A stretch of 64,000 nt of DNA from Spirochaetaceae bacterium (GCA_017614995.1 JAGAAX010000045.1:1-64000), one strand, 5' to 3'. Positions 48,638 to 58,144 are shown, numbered from the stretch's first letter. Notes: generated by a model not told the origin, from the letters alone. Translations and numbers: made by a program.

Positions 48638-49531
48638 ATGGGTGATATGTACAGTTTTGCAGATGCAGATCGTTATTGTTCTCAAAAAGAGAGATTGAGC
48701 AAGGTGAAAAAAGCAAAAACAGCTGATATGCGCACTAATATTCTGAAAATATTGGTCGCAGTGCTTTTTGCTGTGCTTATTATCGAGGCTGTAGTTTATG
48801 TGGTAATTATTCCATGTACTGCGTCTGTCAAGGTTCATTTTTCGGGCTTAAGCCAATACTCGCCCGAAGACATAATACGCTTGTGTGGTCTTAATGTAAG
48901 ACAGACCTGGATAAATTTTGACACCGGCGCTTTGTCTTCTAAGCTGAAAAAGCTGCCGCTTTTTGAGAGCGTTCAAGTTGAAAAGAGCTTTCCAGATCAG
49001 GTTATAATCACTGTTACAGAAAGAAAAACCGCAGCCATTGCAATTGCTGAAGTAGACGGAAAATCTGTTGCAGTTCAGATTGACAAGACAGGCTATGTGT
49101 ACCGCGTAGACGGCAGCCTTCCGAGTGGAAATGTTCCGATTATAAGCGGTCTGACTTTTGAGAACCCGCACCCGGGAATCCGTCTTAATACAAAGCTTAG
49201 GCCGCTTCTCAAGCAGATTGGCACAATTCTTGAAACAAAGCCTGCATATTTCAGTGCAATTTCAGAAATTAGAATTTCACCTAAAGATTATGGTGAATAT
49301 GACCTTATATTATACCCAATGCATTCAAAAATCCGTGTTTTAGCCGATAAAGAATTGAATGAAGAATCATTACAGTATATGATGGTTGTGCTTGATGTGA
49401 TTGATTCCCTTGATCCTGATGTGACTGAGGTTGATTTGCGCTACGGTGCTGTTTCTTATAAAACTAGAAATTCAGACCGTTCATATCAGCTTAGGGGTGG
49501 AGCTTTTAATAATGATTCTAATCGCCGGTAG
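48638..49531 (+). CDS. ftsQ: FtsQ/DivIB division protein
   Basis: A 297-residue bitopic protein: cytoplasmic lysine-rich N-terminus (1-30), transmembrane helix (about 33-55) and a periplasmic POTRA domain (about 60-130, ASVKVHFSGLSQYSPEDI through SFPDQVIITVTERKTAAI). The beta domain YDLILYPMHSKIRV and VTEVDLRYG follow. It fits FtsQ/DivIB by order and layout. It begins two bases after ftsW. Confidence 0.88.
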   Translation: MGDMYSFADADRYCSQKERLSKVKKAKTADMRTNILKILVAVLFAVLIIEAVVYVVIIPCTASVKVHFSGLSQYSPEDIIRLCGLNVRQTWINFDTGALSSKLKKLPLFESVQVEKSFPDQVIITVTERKTAAIAIAEVDGKSVAVQIDKTGYVYRVDGSLPSGNVPIISGLTFENPHPGIRLNTKLRPLLKQIGTILETKPAYFSAISEIRISPKDYGEYDLILYPMHSKIRVLADKELNEESLQYMMVVLDVIDSLDPDVTEVDLRYGAVSYKTRNSDRSYQLRGGAFNNDSNRR

Positions 49532-49542
49532 GGAGCTGGATT

Positions 49543-50808
49543 TTGAATAATGTAATTGTCGGACTGGACATAGGAACATGTAATGTAAGGGCTGTTATAG
49601 CCGAATTATCTGAAGACGGAAGCTTGAATGTAACAGGTGTCGGCTCAAGCCCGTCAACAGGTCTTAGAAAGGGTGTTGTTCTTAATATCGAGGCTACTTT
49701 AAAAGCCATTCAATCTGCAATTGAAGCCGCTGAATTAATGTCTGCTTGTGAAGTAACATCTTGTTATGTTGCGATTGGCGGTTCTCAAATTGAAAGTTTC
49801 AATTCAAAAGGTCTTGTTGCAGTTTCAAACAAAGGAAAAGAAAACAAAGAAATAGATCAGTCTGATATTGACCGCGTAATTGATGCAGCGCGTGCAATTA
49901 TGATTCCGATGGACCGCGAGATTCTCCATGTAATTCCGCAGTCTTATATAGTTGACGGACAGGGCGGCTTAAAAGAACCGCGTGCCATGATTGGTGTCCG
50001 TCTTGAAGTAGAAGTTCATATCGTTACAGCTTCTGTTACAGCTACACAGAATATCGTCAGATGTGTAAACCGCGCTGCTTACGGCGTAGACGGCATTATG
50101 CTTAAGACTTTGGCTGCCGCCCGTTCTGTAATGACTCAGGAAGAGCGCAATCTCGGTTCAATTTTAATTGATCTTGGCGGCGGAACAACTGATGTGCTTG
50201 TTCTCTGTGATGATGCTCCTGTCTGCTCATGTTCAATTCCAATCGGCGGCCAGATGGTCACAAACGATATTTCTATTGTTAAGGGAATATCTGCTGAAAA
50301 TGCAGAAAAGATAAAGATTGATGCCGGCTGCTGTTGGGAGCCTCTTCTTGATACATACGAAGAAGTATTGCTTCCTGGTGTCGGAGGCAGAGCGCCGGAG
50401 ATTATTACACGCCAGGAATTATGTCAGATAATTCAGCCGCGCGTTCAGGAAATTCTTGAAATGACACGCGACAAGCTTGCTCTTCTTACAAAATCAAAGC
50501 AGCTTTCAGGCAATATTGTTTTGTGCGGCGGCGGTGCATTAATGCATGGTATTGCAGATTTGACATCGTATGTTTTTGATACATCTGCTGTCAGAATCGG
50601 TAATGCTGCAAAAATGGGCGGCTTGTTTGATGAATATCATTCACCTCAATTTGCTACAGCCACAGGTATTGTTCTTACACAGGCTGATGTCCGCAGAAAG
50701 GCAATTGAGTCCGGTGAATTGCAGATTAGAGAAACAAAACAGAGGGATAATACTTTAACTAAAGACCTGTTTGCAGGCATAAAAGAATTTTTCAAGGCAT
50801 TTTTCTAG
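49543..50808 (+). CDS. ftsA: Cell division protein FtsA
   Basis: Actin-like ATPase that tethers FtsZ to the membrane. The 421-residue protein has the phosphate-1 motif VGLDIGTCNVRAVIAEL, the connect region SILIDLGGGTTDVLVL and adenosine motif NIVLCGGGALMHG. The C-terminal amphipathic membrane-binding helix KDLFAGIKEFFKAFF is intact. It starts at TTG 49543 after AGGGAG. A hairpin follows before ftsZ. Confidence 0.95.
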   Translation: MNNVIVGLDIGTCNVRAVIAELSEDGSLNVTGVGSSPSTGLRKGVVLNIEATLKAIQSAIEAAELMSACEVTSCYVAIGGSQIESFNSKGLVAVSNKGKENKEIDQSDIDRVIDAARAIMIPMDREILHVIPQSYIVDGQGGLKEPRAMIGVRLEVEVHIVTASVTATQNIVRCVNRAAYGVDGIMLKTLAAARSVMTQEERNLGSILIDLGGGTTDVLVLCDDAPVCSCSIPIGGQMVTNDISIVKGISAENAEKIKIDAGCCWEPLLDTYEEVLLPGVGGRAPEIITRQELCQIIQPRVQEILEMTRDKLALLTKSKQLSGNIVLCGGGALMHGIADLTSYVFDTSAVRIGNAAKMGGLFDEYHSPQFATATGIVLTQADVRRKAIESGELQIRETKQRDNTLTKDLFAGIKEFFKAFF

Positions 50809-50813
50809 AGCTG

Positions 50814-50842
50814 AAACTGTGCAGTTTTTTTTGCACAGTTTT
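50814..50842 (+). terminator. Possible terminator between ftsA and ftsZ
   Basis: AAACTGTGCA pairs with TGCACAGTTT around a T-rich loop. It may reduce read-through into ftsZ. Confidence 0.55.
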
Positions 50843-50873
50843 ACAGCCTGTTCATAAATCCTCTAATTTTTTC

Positions 50874-50902
50874 TTGAAAATATCCGATTCTTTTGATATA
50901 TA
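50874..50902 (+). promoter_or_regulatory. Separate ftsZ promoter
   Basis: TTGAAA (50874-50879), 17 nt, TATATA (50897-50902). The leader would be about 55 nt and ends with GGGAGG. Confidence 0.55.
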
Positions 50903-50964
50903 GTAGCAGTAAAAAATTTTTAATGCATATTTTACACGTTTTCCTATGAGTGGTGGGAGGAAAC

Positions 50965-52179
50965 ATGATGGATATTGAAGTTCTTAGTCAGCAGAATGTA
51001 AGCCCGACAGTTATTAAAGTAATTGGCGCAGGCGGCGGCGGCTCAAATGCAGTAAACCGCATGATTGCCTGTGGTCTTGAAAATGTAGAATTTATCGTAG
51101 CAAATACTGATGTTCAGGCATTGAATTATTCAAATGCAACTCAAAAAATTGGTATCGGTTCAAAATTGACCGGCGGTCTTGGTGCTGGCGGCAAACCTGA
51201 AATCGGAGAAAAGGCTGCTCAGGAAGATACTGAAACAATCAAAGAAATCTTGAAAGGTGCAAACATGGTCTTTGTTACTGCCGGAATGGGCGGAGGAACA
51301 GGAACCGGTGCAGCACCAGTTATTGCTAAAATTGCGCGCGATCAGGGTGCATTGACTGTAGGCGTTGTTACAAAGCCTTTTGATTATGAAGGCAAAGTCA
51401 AGATGGCACTTGCAGAAGAAGGAATCAGAAAGCTCCGTGCTGCAGTTGATACGCTTATAGTTATTCCTAATCAGAATCTTCTTAAAATTGTAGACAAAAA
51501 AACACCTATAAAAGAAGCCTACCGCATGGCTGATGATGTTCTCCGTCAGGGTGTTCAGTGTATTTCAGACTTGATTACAAAGCCGGGCTTTGTCAATGTT
51601 GACTTTGCTGACGTAAAGACAACAATGGAAAACAAGGGCGATGCAATTATGGGTTCTGGTCTTGGCAAAGGCGAAAACAGAGCTGTAGATGCTGCAACTG
51701 CCGCAATCAACAACCCGCTGCTTGAAGATTCAAGGATTGAAGGCGCAAAGAACATTCTTATCAGTATTACCGGCGATGATTCGCTTTCTTTGGTTGAAAC
51801 TGAAGAAATTGCAAAAATCATTACAGCAACTGCTGACCCGGAAGCACTTATCATTACCGGTACAGCAATTGACCAGAACATGAATGAAGAAGTTTTGGTT
51901 TCTGTTATTGCAACAGGCTTTAACGCTGATTTTAGAACTAACAAAGCTACAGACAGAGATATAATCGCTGATGCTGTTAAAGAAAAGCAGCCTGAAATTA
52001 AAGACGACAAAAACGAAGTTTTCTCAAGAAATGAATGGATACGTCTTTCAGGCGGCGGATCAGAAAGCAAGCCGGGGCAGCCTTCCCGTTTGGCAGGACA
52101 AAGAACTTTTGCAGATGATCTTGACAGACCTGCCTGCCAGCGCAAAGGAACAATTAATCTTACACCAAAAAACAATTAG
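50965..52179 (+). CDS. ftsZ: Cell division protein FtsZ
   Basis: Tubulin-like GTPase that forms the division ring. The 404-residue protein has [16 protein letters not shown], the GTP loop [16 protein letters not shown] and [11 protein letters not shown] (T7 loop region). The start is ATG 50965 or 50968 behind GGGAGG. The C-terminal tail ends in a basic peptide ([12 protein letters not shown]) and lacks a clear IPxFLR-like peptide that usually binds FtsA and ZipA. It has its own promoter after the ftsA hairpin. Confidence 0.95.
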   Translation: MMDIEVLSQQNVSPTVIKVIGAGGGGSNAVNRMIACGLENVEFIVANTDVQALNYSNATQKIGIGSKLTGGLGAGGKPEIGEKAAQEDTETIKEILKGANMVFVTAGMGGGTGTGAAPVIAKIARDQGALTVGVVTKPFDYEGKVKMALAEEGIRKLRAAVDTLIVIPNQNLLKIVDKKTPIKEAYRMADDVLRQGVQCISDLITKPGFVNVDFADVKTTMENKGDAIMGSGLGKGENRAVDAATAAINNPLLEDSRIEGAKNILISITGDDSLSLVETEEIAKIITATADPEALIITGTAIDQNMNEEVLVSVIATGFNADFRTNKATDRDIIADAVKEKQPEIKDDKNEVFSRNEWIRLSGGGSESKPGQPSRLAGQRTFADDLDRPACQRKGTINLTPKNN

Positions 52180-52185
52180 TTCTTT

Positions 52186-53133
52186 ATGGAATTCTGTTGC
52201 CATGCAGTAAAGCAGTTTTACGCTTATTTACTTACCGTAAGTCATAAAGCCAGGCTTTCTGCAGAAACATACGCTTTGAGTTTAACCGCCTTGTACCATT
52301 GGCTTGAGACGCCCGATGGTGCAGCAGGCGGTTTTTCTATTAATGACATGATTCCAGTTCAGGAACTTTCAAGGTTTTTGTTGTGGCGCAAAACCGAGGG
52401 CGCAGACGAGCGCACAATAGCAAAAGACATTTCGGCTTTGCGTGCATACGGCGAATTTATGACCTCGCTTAATTCTTGGAATGACAATCCTGCTTTATTG
52501 CTTGAAAAGCCAAAATATCACAGAACATTGCCGCGGGTTTTGTCTGTTGAAGAAGTGGACGCACTTCTTGCTTCAATTGATGTTTCAACTCCATTGGGCG
52601 TACGCGACAGGGCATTATTTGAGCTTATATATTCTTGCGGGCTGCGCATAAGTGAAGCCGCCGGTCTGCAAATGGTACAGATTCATCTTTCAGAGAGAAT
52701 GATTCTTGTAAGCGGCAAAGGCTCAAAAGAGCGCATTGTGCCATTTGGCGGCGCTGCTTACGACTGGCTTAAGAAATGGCTTGAAGAAGCGCGTCCAAAA
52801 ATTGTGGGAGAAAGGCTTGTGCCCACCGTTTTTGTAAATTATCAGGCAAAACAGCTTTCAAGAAAGGGCATCTGGAAGCGCTTTCAAGAGCTTGAGGCAA
52901 AATCCGGCGTAACTGCGAAAGTACATACATTACGCCACTCTTATGCAACACACATGCTTGCAGGCGGTGCAGACTTGCGCTCTGTTCAGGCTCTTCTCGG
53001 ACATTCAGACATTTCCACAACACAGATTTATACTCACGTTGACAATGAGTCTCTTCACGACTATTACAACGAATATTTTCCGCAAAATTCAAAAAATATT
53101 AAAAATAAACAGCCTTCTGGTACAGAAAAATAA
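52186..53133 (+). CDS. Tyrosine recombinase, XerC/XerD type (copy 1)
   Basis: Site-specific recombinase for resolving chromosome dimers at dif. The 315-residue protein has a SAM-like N-terminal core-binding domain and a full catalytic set: Arg in SCGLRISEAAG, Lys in GKGSKERIVP, His-x-x-Arg in HTLRHSYATH, His in LLGHSDISTTQ and Tyr in IYTHVD. It starts six bases after ftsZ. A second Xer gene lies 4 kb away, so the two may be partners. Confidence 0.9.
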   Translation: MEFCCHAVKQFYAYLLTVSHKARLSAETYALSLTALYHWLETPDGAAGGFSINDMIPVQELSRFLLWRKTEGADERTIAKDISALRAYGEFMTSLNSWNDNPALLLEKPKYHRTLPRVLSVEEVDALLASIDVSTPLGVRDRALFELIYSCGLRISEAAGLQMVQIHLSERMILVSGKGSKERIVPFGGAAYDWLKKWLEEARPKIVGERLVPTVFVNYQAKQLSRKGIWKRFQELEAKSGVTAKVHTLRHSYATHMLAGGADLRSVQALLGHSDISTTQIYTHVDNESLHDYYNEYFPQNSKNIKNKQPSGTEK

Positions 53134-53154
53134 AAAAAATCATATATATTATCT

Positions 53155-53907
53155 ATGGGAAACATTATGAATAAACGGACTTTGATTTTTGCAGGCATTT
53201 TTATCTGCTGCATCGTACTAAGCTATTTTGTCTTTGGCGGAAAGAATTCTGACAGACAGAAGATAAAGCACCTTGAAACGCTTGAGGCAGGCGTTGAAAA
53301 TCCTTCCAGTGTTGAAGAGCTAAAAGAAGCAATAGCAAAATACGAAGCAAGCGCTGAAGAGCTGCTTTCTTTGCAGGAACAGACTGGAAACTGGTACAAA
53401 ATTCTTGCGGTAAAGTACATTGACGGAGAAATGTACGGCGAGGCTTTGGACGCACTTCAAAAAGCAGTGCAGTATTATCCCCAGAATCAGAATCTTTTCT
53501 ATTACATAGGCGTTTCCGCAGGTTTTATGGCAAAAGCCTCGCTTGACTTTAATGCAGACGGAAAAACTACAGAGCGCGACAACTATCTTCTGCTTGCAGA
53601 ATCTGGCTACAAAAGGGCGGTGGAGCTTGAACCGGACTACTTTAGGGCGCTTTATGGTCTTGCAGTTTTATACGTTCTGGAGATGAACCAGCCGGCAAAA
53701 GCTGTTCCTCTGCTTGAAAAAGCACTTTCAATTGAAGAAAAAAACACTGACGCAATGATGCTTTTGGGACATGCCTATTACATGATTTTTGACTACGACG
53801 CGGCAGTAGCAATGTATGACAAGGTGATAGCGGCAGACACTTCAAAAGAGCGTAAAGAAGCTGCTGCCGCAAATAAAAAGGCGGTTCTGGATGCCATGTA
53901 TGAATAA
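53155..53907 (+). CDS. Membrane-anchored TPR protein
   Basis: A 250-residue protein with an N-terminal signal-anchor (TLIFAGIFICCIVLSYFVFGG) and then tetratricopeptide repeats. The TPRs are clear at residues 85-250: YGEALDALQKAVQYYPQNQNLFYYIG, ALYGLAVLYVLEMNQPAKAVPLLEKALSI and AMMLLGHAYYMIFDYDAAVAMYDKVIA. It probably scaffolds an envelope complex. The ATG at 53155 lies six bases after TATATA with no ribosome-binding site; ATG 53167 (after GGGA) is an alternative. Confidence 0.75.
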   Translation: MGNIMNKRTLIFAGIFICCIVLSYFVFGGKNSDRQKIKHLETLEAGVENPSSVEELKEAIAKYEASAEELLSLQEQTGNWYKILAVKYIDGEMYGEALDALQKAVQYYPQNQNLFYYIGVSAGFMAKASLDFNADGKTTERDNYLLLAESGYKRAVELEPDYFRALYGLAVLYVLEMNQPAKAVPLLEKALSIEEKNTDAMMLLGHAYYMIFDYDAAVAMYDKVIAADTSKERKEAAAANKKAVLDAMYE

Positions 53908-54811
53908 TCTGCCGCTTGCGCTCGGCATCTCATATATGGCGTTTTTAAAGCCCGGCGAGAAGCGCGTTTTAAGCGGAAATATTACAAGCCTAAAAGAGCT
54001 TGTGCAGCTTTCAATAAAAGATATTTCCAAAATCGTAAGGCGCGAAATAAAGAGCAGCGCATGGTTTCCAGAGAGGCTTGAAAAGCAGGTAGAATACGCA
54101 TTAAAAATAATGCAGGCTTATAACATAAAGACCTGCCTCTTAGATGACAGAGATTATCCGTTTCTGTTAAAAGAGATTTTTGACCCACCGTTTATGCTTT
54201 TCTGGCGTGGAAACATCGGCTGCCTTGCAGAAAAGACTGCCGCTGTTGTAGGCACGCGCCGCGCCTCTGCACAGGGTTTGAAGGCAGCATTTGAAATATC
54301 AAAAAGCCTAGCTGAAAACGGTGTAACTGTAGTTTCAGGGCTTGCACATGGCATTGACGGCGCGGCGCACAAGGGTGCGGTTTCTGCCAAAACCGCAAAG
54401 CCTGACAGCGGCGCAAGCACATGCGCTGTTCTTGCCTGCGGTGTCGAGAACATTTACCCGGAAGGACACAAACGGTTAAGCCGCGTAATGCTCGAAAAGG
54501 GCGGCTGCATCTTAAGCGAGTACCCGCCGGCATGGAGTACGCAAAAATGGTGCTTTCCTGCGCGCAATAGAATAATTTCGGGATTATCGTTAATTACCGC
54601 GGTTATAGAAGCTCCTGCGGGCTCTGGCGCGCTTATAACGGCAGATTTTGCGATAGAGCAGGGCAGAGAGCTTGTTTTTCACGAGTGCTGTACGAGACAG
54701 CTCAAACAAGAATTGACACAAACCAAAAAAATGGACATAAATCAATATATCAATGACGGTGCGCCTGTTATAAGCAGCGCAGACGAGATTCTGGCAGTAA
54801 TTCAGCATTAA
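53900..54811 (+). CDS. dprA: DNA processing protein DprA
   Basis: Protects incoming single-stranded DNA and loads RecA. The 303-residue protein has the Rossmann-like core: AVVGTRRASAQGL, VVSGLAHGIDGAAHKGA, LACGVENIYPEGHK and FPARNRIISGLS. It has no obvious C-terminal winged-helix domain. It overlaps the TPR gene by eight bases. Natural transformation in treponemes is not established, so a general ssDNA role is possible. Confidence 0.92.
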   Translation: MNNLPLALGISYMAFLKPGEKRVLSGNITSLKELVQLSIKDISKIVRREIKSSAWFPERLEKQVEYALKIMQAYNIKTCLLDDRDYPFLLKEIFDPPFMLFWRGNIGCLAEKTAAVVGTRRASAQGLKAAFEISKSLAENGVTVVSGLAHGIDGAAHKGAVSAKTAKPDSGASTCAVLACGVENIYPEGHKRLSRVMLEKGGCILSEYPPAWSTQKWCFPARNRIISGLSLITAVIEAPAGSGALITADFAIEQGRELVFHECCTRQLKQELTQTKKMDINQYINDGAPVISSADEILAVIQH

Positions 54812-54935
54812 TTCAGTTTTTTGGTTTTTTATAGAAGAATCTGCCGGTGTTTTTGAATAAAAATAATGAAAATATAATTTTTCATTAACAATTAATAGAA
54901 AAAATAGCGATGTAAAAGATATAGAGGACGTATTT

Positions 54936-57077
54936 ATGCCAGAAAAGAAAACTGCCGCCAAAAAGAAAGCAAAGAAACAGACATTAGTAATTGTAGAGTC
55001 GCCGGCAAAAGCAAAAACTATTGAAAAATATTTAGGCCCGGGCTACACCGTCCGTGCTTCTATGGGACATTTGATTGATTTGCCAAAATCCAGACTGGCT
55101 GTAAATGTAGAGAATAATTTTCAGCCTGAATATATTACAGTGCGCGGACGTGCAAAATTATTAAAGGAATTGCAGAAAGAAGCAAAGAAAGCAGATGAAG
55201 TTCTGCTTGCAAGTGATAATGACCGCGAAGGAGAAGCCATTGCGTATCATCTGCGGTCAGCATTTGCTGATAAAGTAAAAGCACCTATTCACCGCATTGT
55301 TTTCAACGAAATTACTCCGCAGGCAATTCTTGAGGCTGTAAAAAGCCCTTCTGACATTGACGAGGCAAAAGTAAACGCACAGAAAGCCCGCCGCGTTTTA
55401 GACAGGCTTGTAGGCTATAATCTTTCACCGCTTTTGTGGAAAAAAGTAAAAAACGGGCTTTCTGCCGGACGCGTTCAGTCTGTAGCGCTAAAGCTTATCT
55501 GCGAGCGCGAAAAAGAAGTAGAAAACTTTATTCCGGAAGAATACTGGACGCTTGATGCCGACTTCATGAAAGGCAAGAGCAAATTTACTGCCCAGCTTGT
55601 TCAGTATGACGGCAAAAAGCCGGCTCTTTCAAACGAAAAATCTGTAAATGACATTATTGCAGAAATTAAGAATGCAAAATGCGTTATCAGCGACATAAAA
55701 GATACTGACAAATCTGTTAAACCGAAACCTCCGTTTACAACATCTAAGCTTCAGCAGGCAGCCGCTAACCGTCTCGGCTTTACGTCTAAAAAGACAATGC
55801 AGGTTGCGCAGCAGCTTTATGAAGGCGTAAATATCGGCTCTAACCGCGTCGGTTTAATCACATACATGCGTACAGACTCTGTGCGTATCTCGCCTGTTGC
55901 AATTGAGGAAGTGCGCAAATTCATCGGCGAAAATTACCCGAAAGAACTTCCGGCTGAGCCAATCGAATATTCTGTCGGCAAAAAGGCACAGGATGCGCAT
56001 GAAGCAATCCGCCCGACTTATGTAACATATACGCCGGACTATGTTAAGGAATTTCTTACAAGAGACCAGCTCCGTCTTTATTCGATTATCTGGGAACGCT
56101 TTGTTTCTAGCCAGATGATAAATGCCAAAAACCGCACGACAAGCGTAGATATTCAGGCTGGCAGCGCATTGTTCAGACTTTCTGCAACAAAAGTAGTAGA
56201 GAAAGGCTTTTACCGCGCAATCAAGATTCTTTCTTCAAAAGAAGACAAGGGAGTTTCATTGCCGTCTCTTTCTGTAGGCGAAAATCTTGAGCCGCTCAAG
56301 TTCTACCCGGAGCAGCACTTCACACAAGGCCCGGCACGCTACACAGACGCTTCTATCGTAAAAATGCTTGAAGAAAAGGGCATTGGCCGTCCGTCAACTT
56401 ATGCGCCGATTATTTCGGTATTGCTTGACCGCTATTATGTGAACAGAAGCAACAAGCAGCTTGTGCCTACACCTCTCGGCAGAATGATTTGCGACATCCT
56501 TGTTGAATCATTCCCTGAAGTGATAAACGAAAATTTTACAGCCGAAGTAGAAGACAATCTCGACAAGATTGAGGACGACAAGCTCGACTGGACAAAAATG
56601 ATGGGCGACTTCTTCTTTGGCTTCAAAGACCGCGTTGACGAGCTTATGGGCTCGCTTGAAAGCTACAAAGGCATGATGGACGAAAAGACCGACAAGGTCT
56701 GCGAATTGTGCGGAAAGCCTATGGTCAAAAAGCTCGGACGCTTCGGCTTTTTCCTTGCCTGTTCGGGCTTTCCGGAGTGCAGAAACACACGCTCGATTCC
56801 GCTTGCAAAGTGTCCGCGCCCTGGCTGTAACGGCGAGATTGTCGCAAGAAAAACAAAGAGCCGCGGCAAAGAATTTTACGGCTGTACAAATTACCCTGAA
56901 TGTGACTTTATCAGCCACTTTAAGCCGATTAATGCAACCTGCCCGAAATGCGGACAGTTCCTCGTTGAGAAATACACAAAGAAGCATGGCACAATCAAAT
57001 CGTGCATCAACCCTGAATGTGACTATCTGCATACTTCAGAAGATGAGGGCGCGGACGCAGAGGGTGCAGACGAATAA
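54936..57077 (+). CDS. topA: DNA topoisomerase I
   Basis: Relaxes negative supercoils. The 713-residue type IA enzyme starts with a Toprim domain (LVIVESPAKAKTIEKYL, LLASDNDREGEAIAYHL) and has the active-site tyrosine in RVGLITYMRTDSVR. Three C-terminal zinc-ribbon modules follow: CELCGKPM, CPRPGCNGE and CPKCGQFL, each with a later C-x-x-x-C type pair. An AGAGGA ribosome-binding site precedes the ATG; the Lys/Ala-rich start is short and may be disordered. Confidence 0.96.
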   Translation: MPEKKTAAKKKAKKQTLVIVESPAKAKTIEKYLGPGYTVRASMGHLIDLPKSRLAVNVENNFQPEYITVRGRAKLLKELQKEAKKADEVLLASDNDREGEAIAYHLRSAFADKVKAPIHRIVFNEITPQAILEAVKSPSDIDEAKVNAQKARRVLDRLVGYNLSPLLWKKVKNGLSAGRVQSVALKLICEREKEVENFIPEEYWTLDADFMKGKSKFTAQLVQYDGKKPALSNEKSVNDIIAEIKNAKCVISDIKDTDKSVKPKPPFTTSKLQQAAANRLGFTSKKTMQVAQQLYEGVNIGSNRVGLITYMRTDSVRISPVAIEEVRKFIGENYPKELPAEPIEYSVGKKAQDAHEAIRPTYVTYTPDYVKEFLTRDQLRLYSIIWERFVSSQMINAKNRTTSVDIQAGSALFRLSATKVVEKGFYRAIKILSSKEDKGVSLPSLSVGENLEPLKFYPEQHFTQGPARYTDASIVKMLEEKGIGRPSTYAPIISVLLDRYYVNRSNKQLVPTPLGRMICDILVESFPEVINENFTAEVEDNLDKIEDDKLDWTKMMGDFFFGFKDRVDELMGSLESYKGMMDEKTDKVCELCGKPMVKKLGRFGFFLACSGFPECRNTRSIPLAKCPRPGCNGEIVARKTKSRGKEFYGCTNYPECDFISHFKPINATCPKCGQFLVEKYTKKHGTIKSCINPECDYLHTSEDEGADAEGADE

Positions 57078-57986
57078 ATGGGGTCTACAGTTTCAAAAAT
57101 CGAAGAATTTTTGTCTTATATTTACGGCGTAAGAAACCTTTCGGAAAATACGCTTGAAGGCTATAAGCACGACCTTGACCTGTTTGTTGAATTGCTGGGC
57201 AATGAATCTGAACTTGAAGATATTACGCTCGGCGATTTGCAGCTTTGCGTTGCGCAATTAACCGAAAAAAAATTTGCGGCTACAAGCATAAACCGCTTTA
57301 TTTCGGCTGTGCGCTCGTTTTTCAAGTATGCATTCAGAATGGGCTACATTAAGGTAAATCCGGCTTTAAGACTGAAAACAATAAAAGCACCGCAAAAAAT
57401 GCCGCGCTTTCTTTATCCGTCTGAAACGGAGGAATTCTGTGCCCAGCCCGAAAAGACTAATCTGCTTTGGCCAAGCCGCGATGAAGCAATTATCAAATGC
57501 CTTTATTCGTCGGGCTGCCGTGTCGGCGAGCTTGCAGGGCTTAAATTAAGAGATTTGTCGTCTGATTTAAGCTCTGCTATTGTTCTTGGAAAAGGCAAAA
57601 AAGAGCGGCGCGTGTTTTTTTCGGCTGAAACTGTAGCTGCGCTTAAGAAATATCTTTTAGAAAGAAAACAGCACATAAAAAAAGACTCAAATGTTGACGC
57701 GCTTTTTGTCAATCAGCAGGCAACAGCTTTAACAATCAGAGGAATCCGCTACATCATCAACAGATATTCAGGCATTGAGGGCACAAACCACCACATTTCG
57801 CCGCACGCGCTGCGCCACACTTTTGCCACTACGCTTCTTTCTAACGGCGCTGATATAAGAGTTGTGCAGGAACTTTTGGGTCATGCTTCTATTTCTACAA
57901 CGCAGCGCTACACCCACATTACAACCGAACAGCTTGTAAAGACCTACAACCAGGCTCACCCTCACGGCGGAAAAACTTCTGAATAA
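57078..57986 (+). CDS. Tyrosine recombinase, XerC/XerD type (copy 2, CodV-like position)
   Basis: A 302-residue recombinase with a core-binding N-terminus (LSENTLEGYKHDLDLFVEL) and the full catalytic set: Arg in GCRVGELAG, Lys in GKGKKERRV, His-x-x-Arg in HALRHTFATT, His in LLGHASISTT and Tyr in RYTHITTEQ. Its place between topA and hslV matches codV in Bacillus. It begins directly after the topA stop with no spacer and no ribosome-binding site of its own. Confidence 0.9.
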   Translation: MGSTVSKIEEFLSYIYGVRNLSENTLEGYKHDLDLFVELLGNESELEDITLGDLQLCVAQLTEKKFAATSINRFISAVRSFFKYAFRMGYIKVNPALRLKTIKAPQKMPRFLYPSETEEFCAQPEKTNLLWPSRDEAIIKCLYSSGCRVGELAGLKLRDLSSDLSSAIVLGKGKKERRVFFSAETVAALKKYLLERKQHIKKDSNVDALFVNQQATALTIRGIRYIINRYSGIEGTNHHISPHALRHTFATTLLSNGADIRVVQELLGHASISTTQRYTHITTEQLVKTYNQAHPHGGKTSE

Positions 57987-58108
57987 GCTGCATAACAGGC
58001 TGCATCTCTCAAAAGCCGGTCTCACCGCGCTGACGTGCCGCTGACACTACACAAGAACACAAAAAATTGATACATTAGTAAAGGCTGTTTTTCAGCCGGT
58101 TCAGTTTT

Positions 58109-58144
58109 AGGAGGTCAAGAAAAGCCCCTGCTTTTCTTTTTAAG
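58109..58144 (+). promoter_or_regulatory. Hairpin-bridged ribosome-binding site of hslV
   Basis: AGGAGGT (58109-58115) is followed by a perfect 9-bp hairpin, AAGAAAAGC (58117-58125), loop CCCT, GCTTTTCTT (58130-58138). The ATG is at 58145. The linear gap of 29 nt is too long; folding removes 22 nt and leaves seven, the usual spacing. No start codon is in frame between. Confidence 0.65.

Noticed and set aside
51555-52175. Minus-strand open frame of 206 codons inside ftsZ
   Set aside because: Serine-rich shadow of the ftsZ codons with no start signals.
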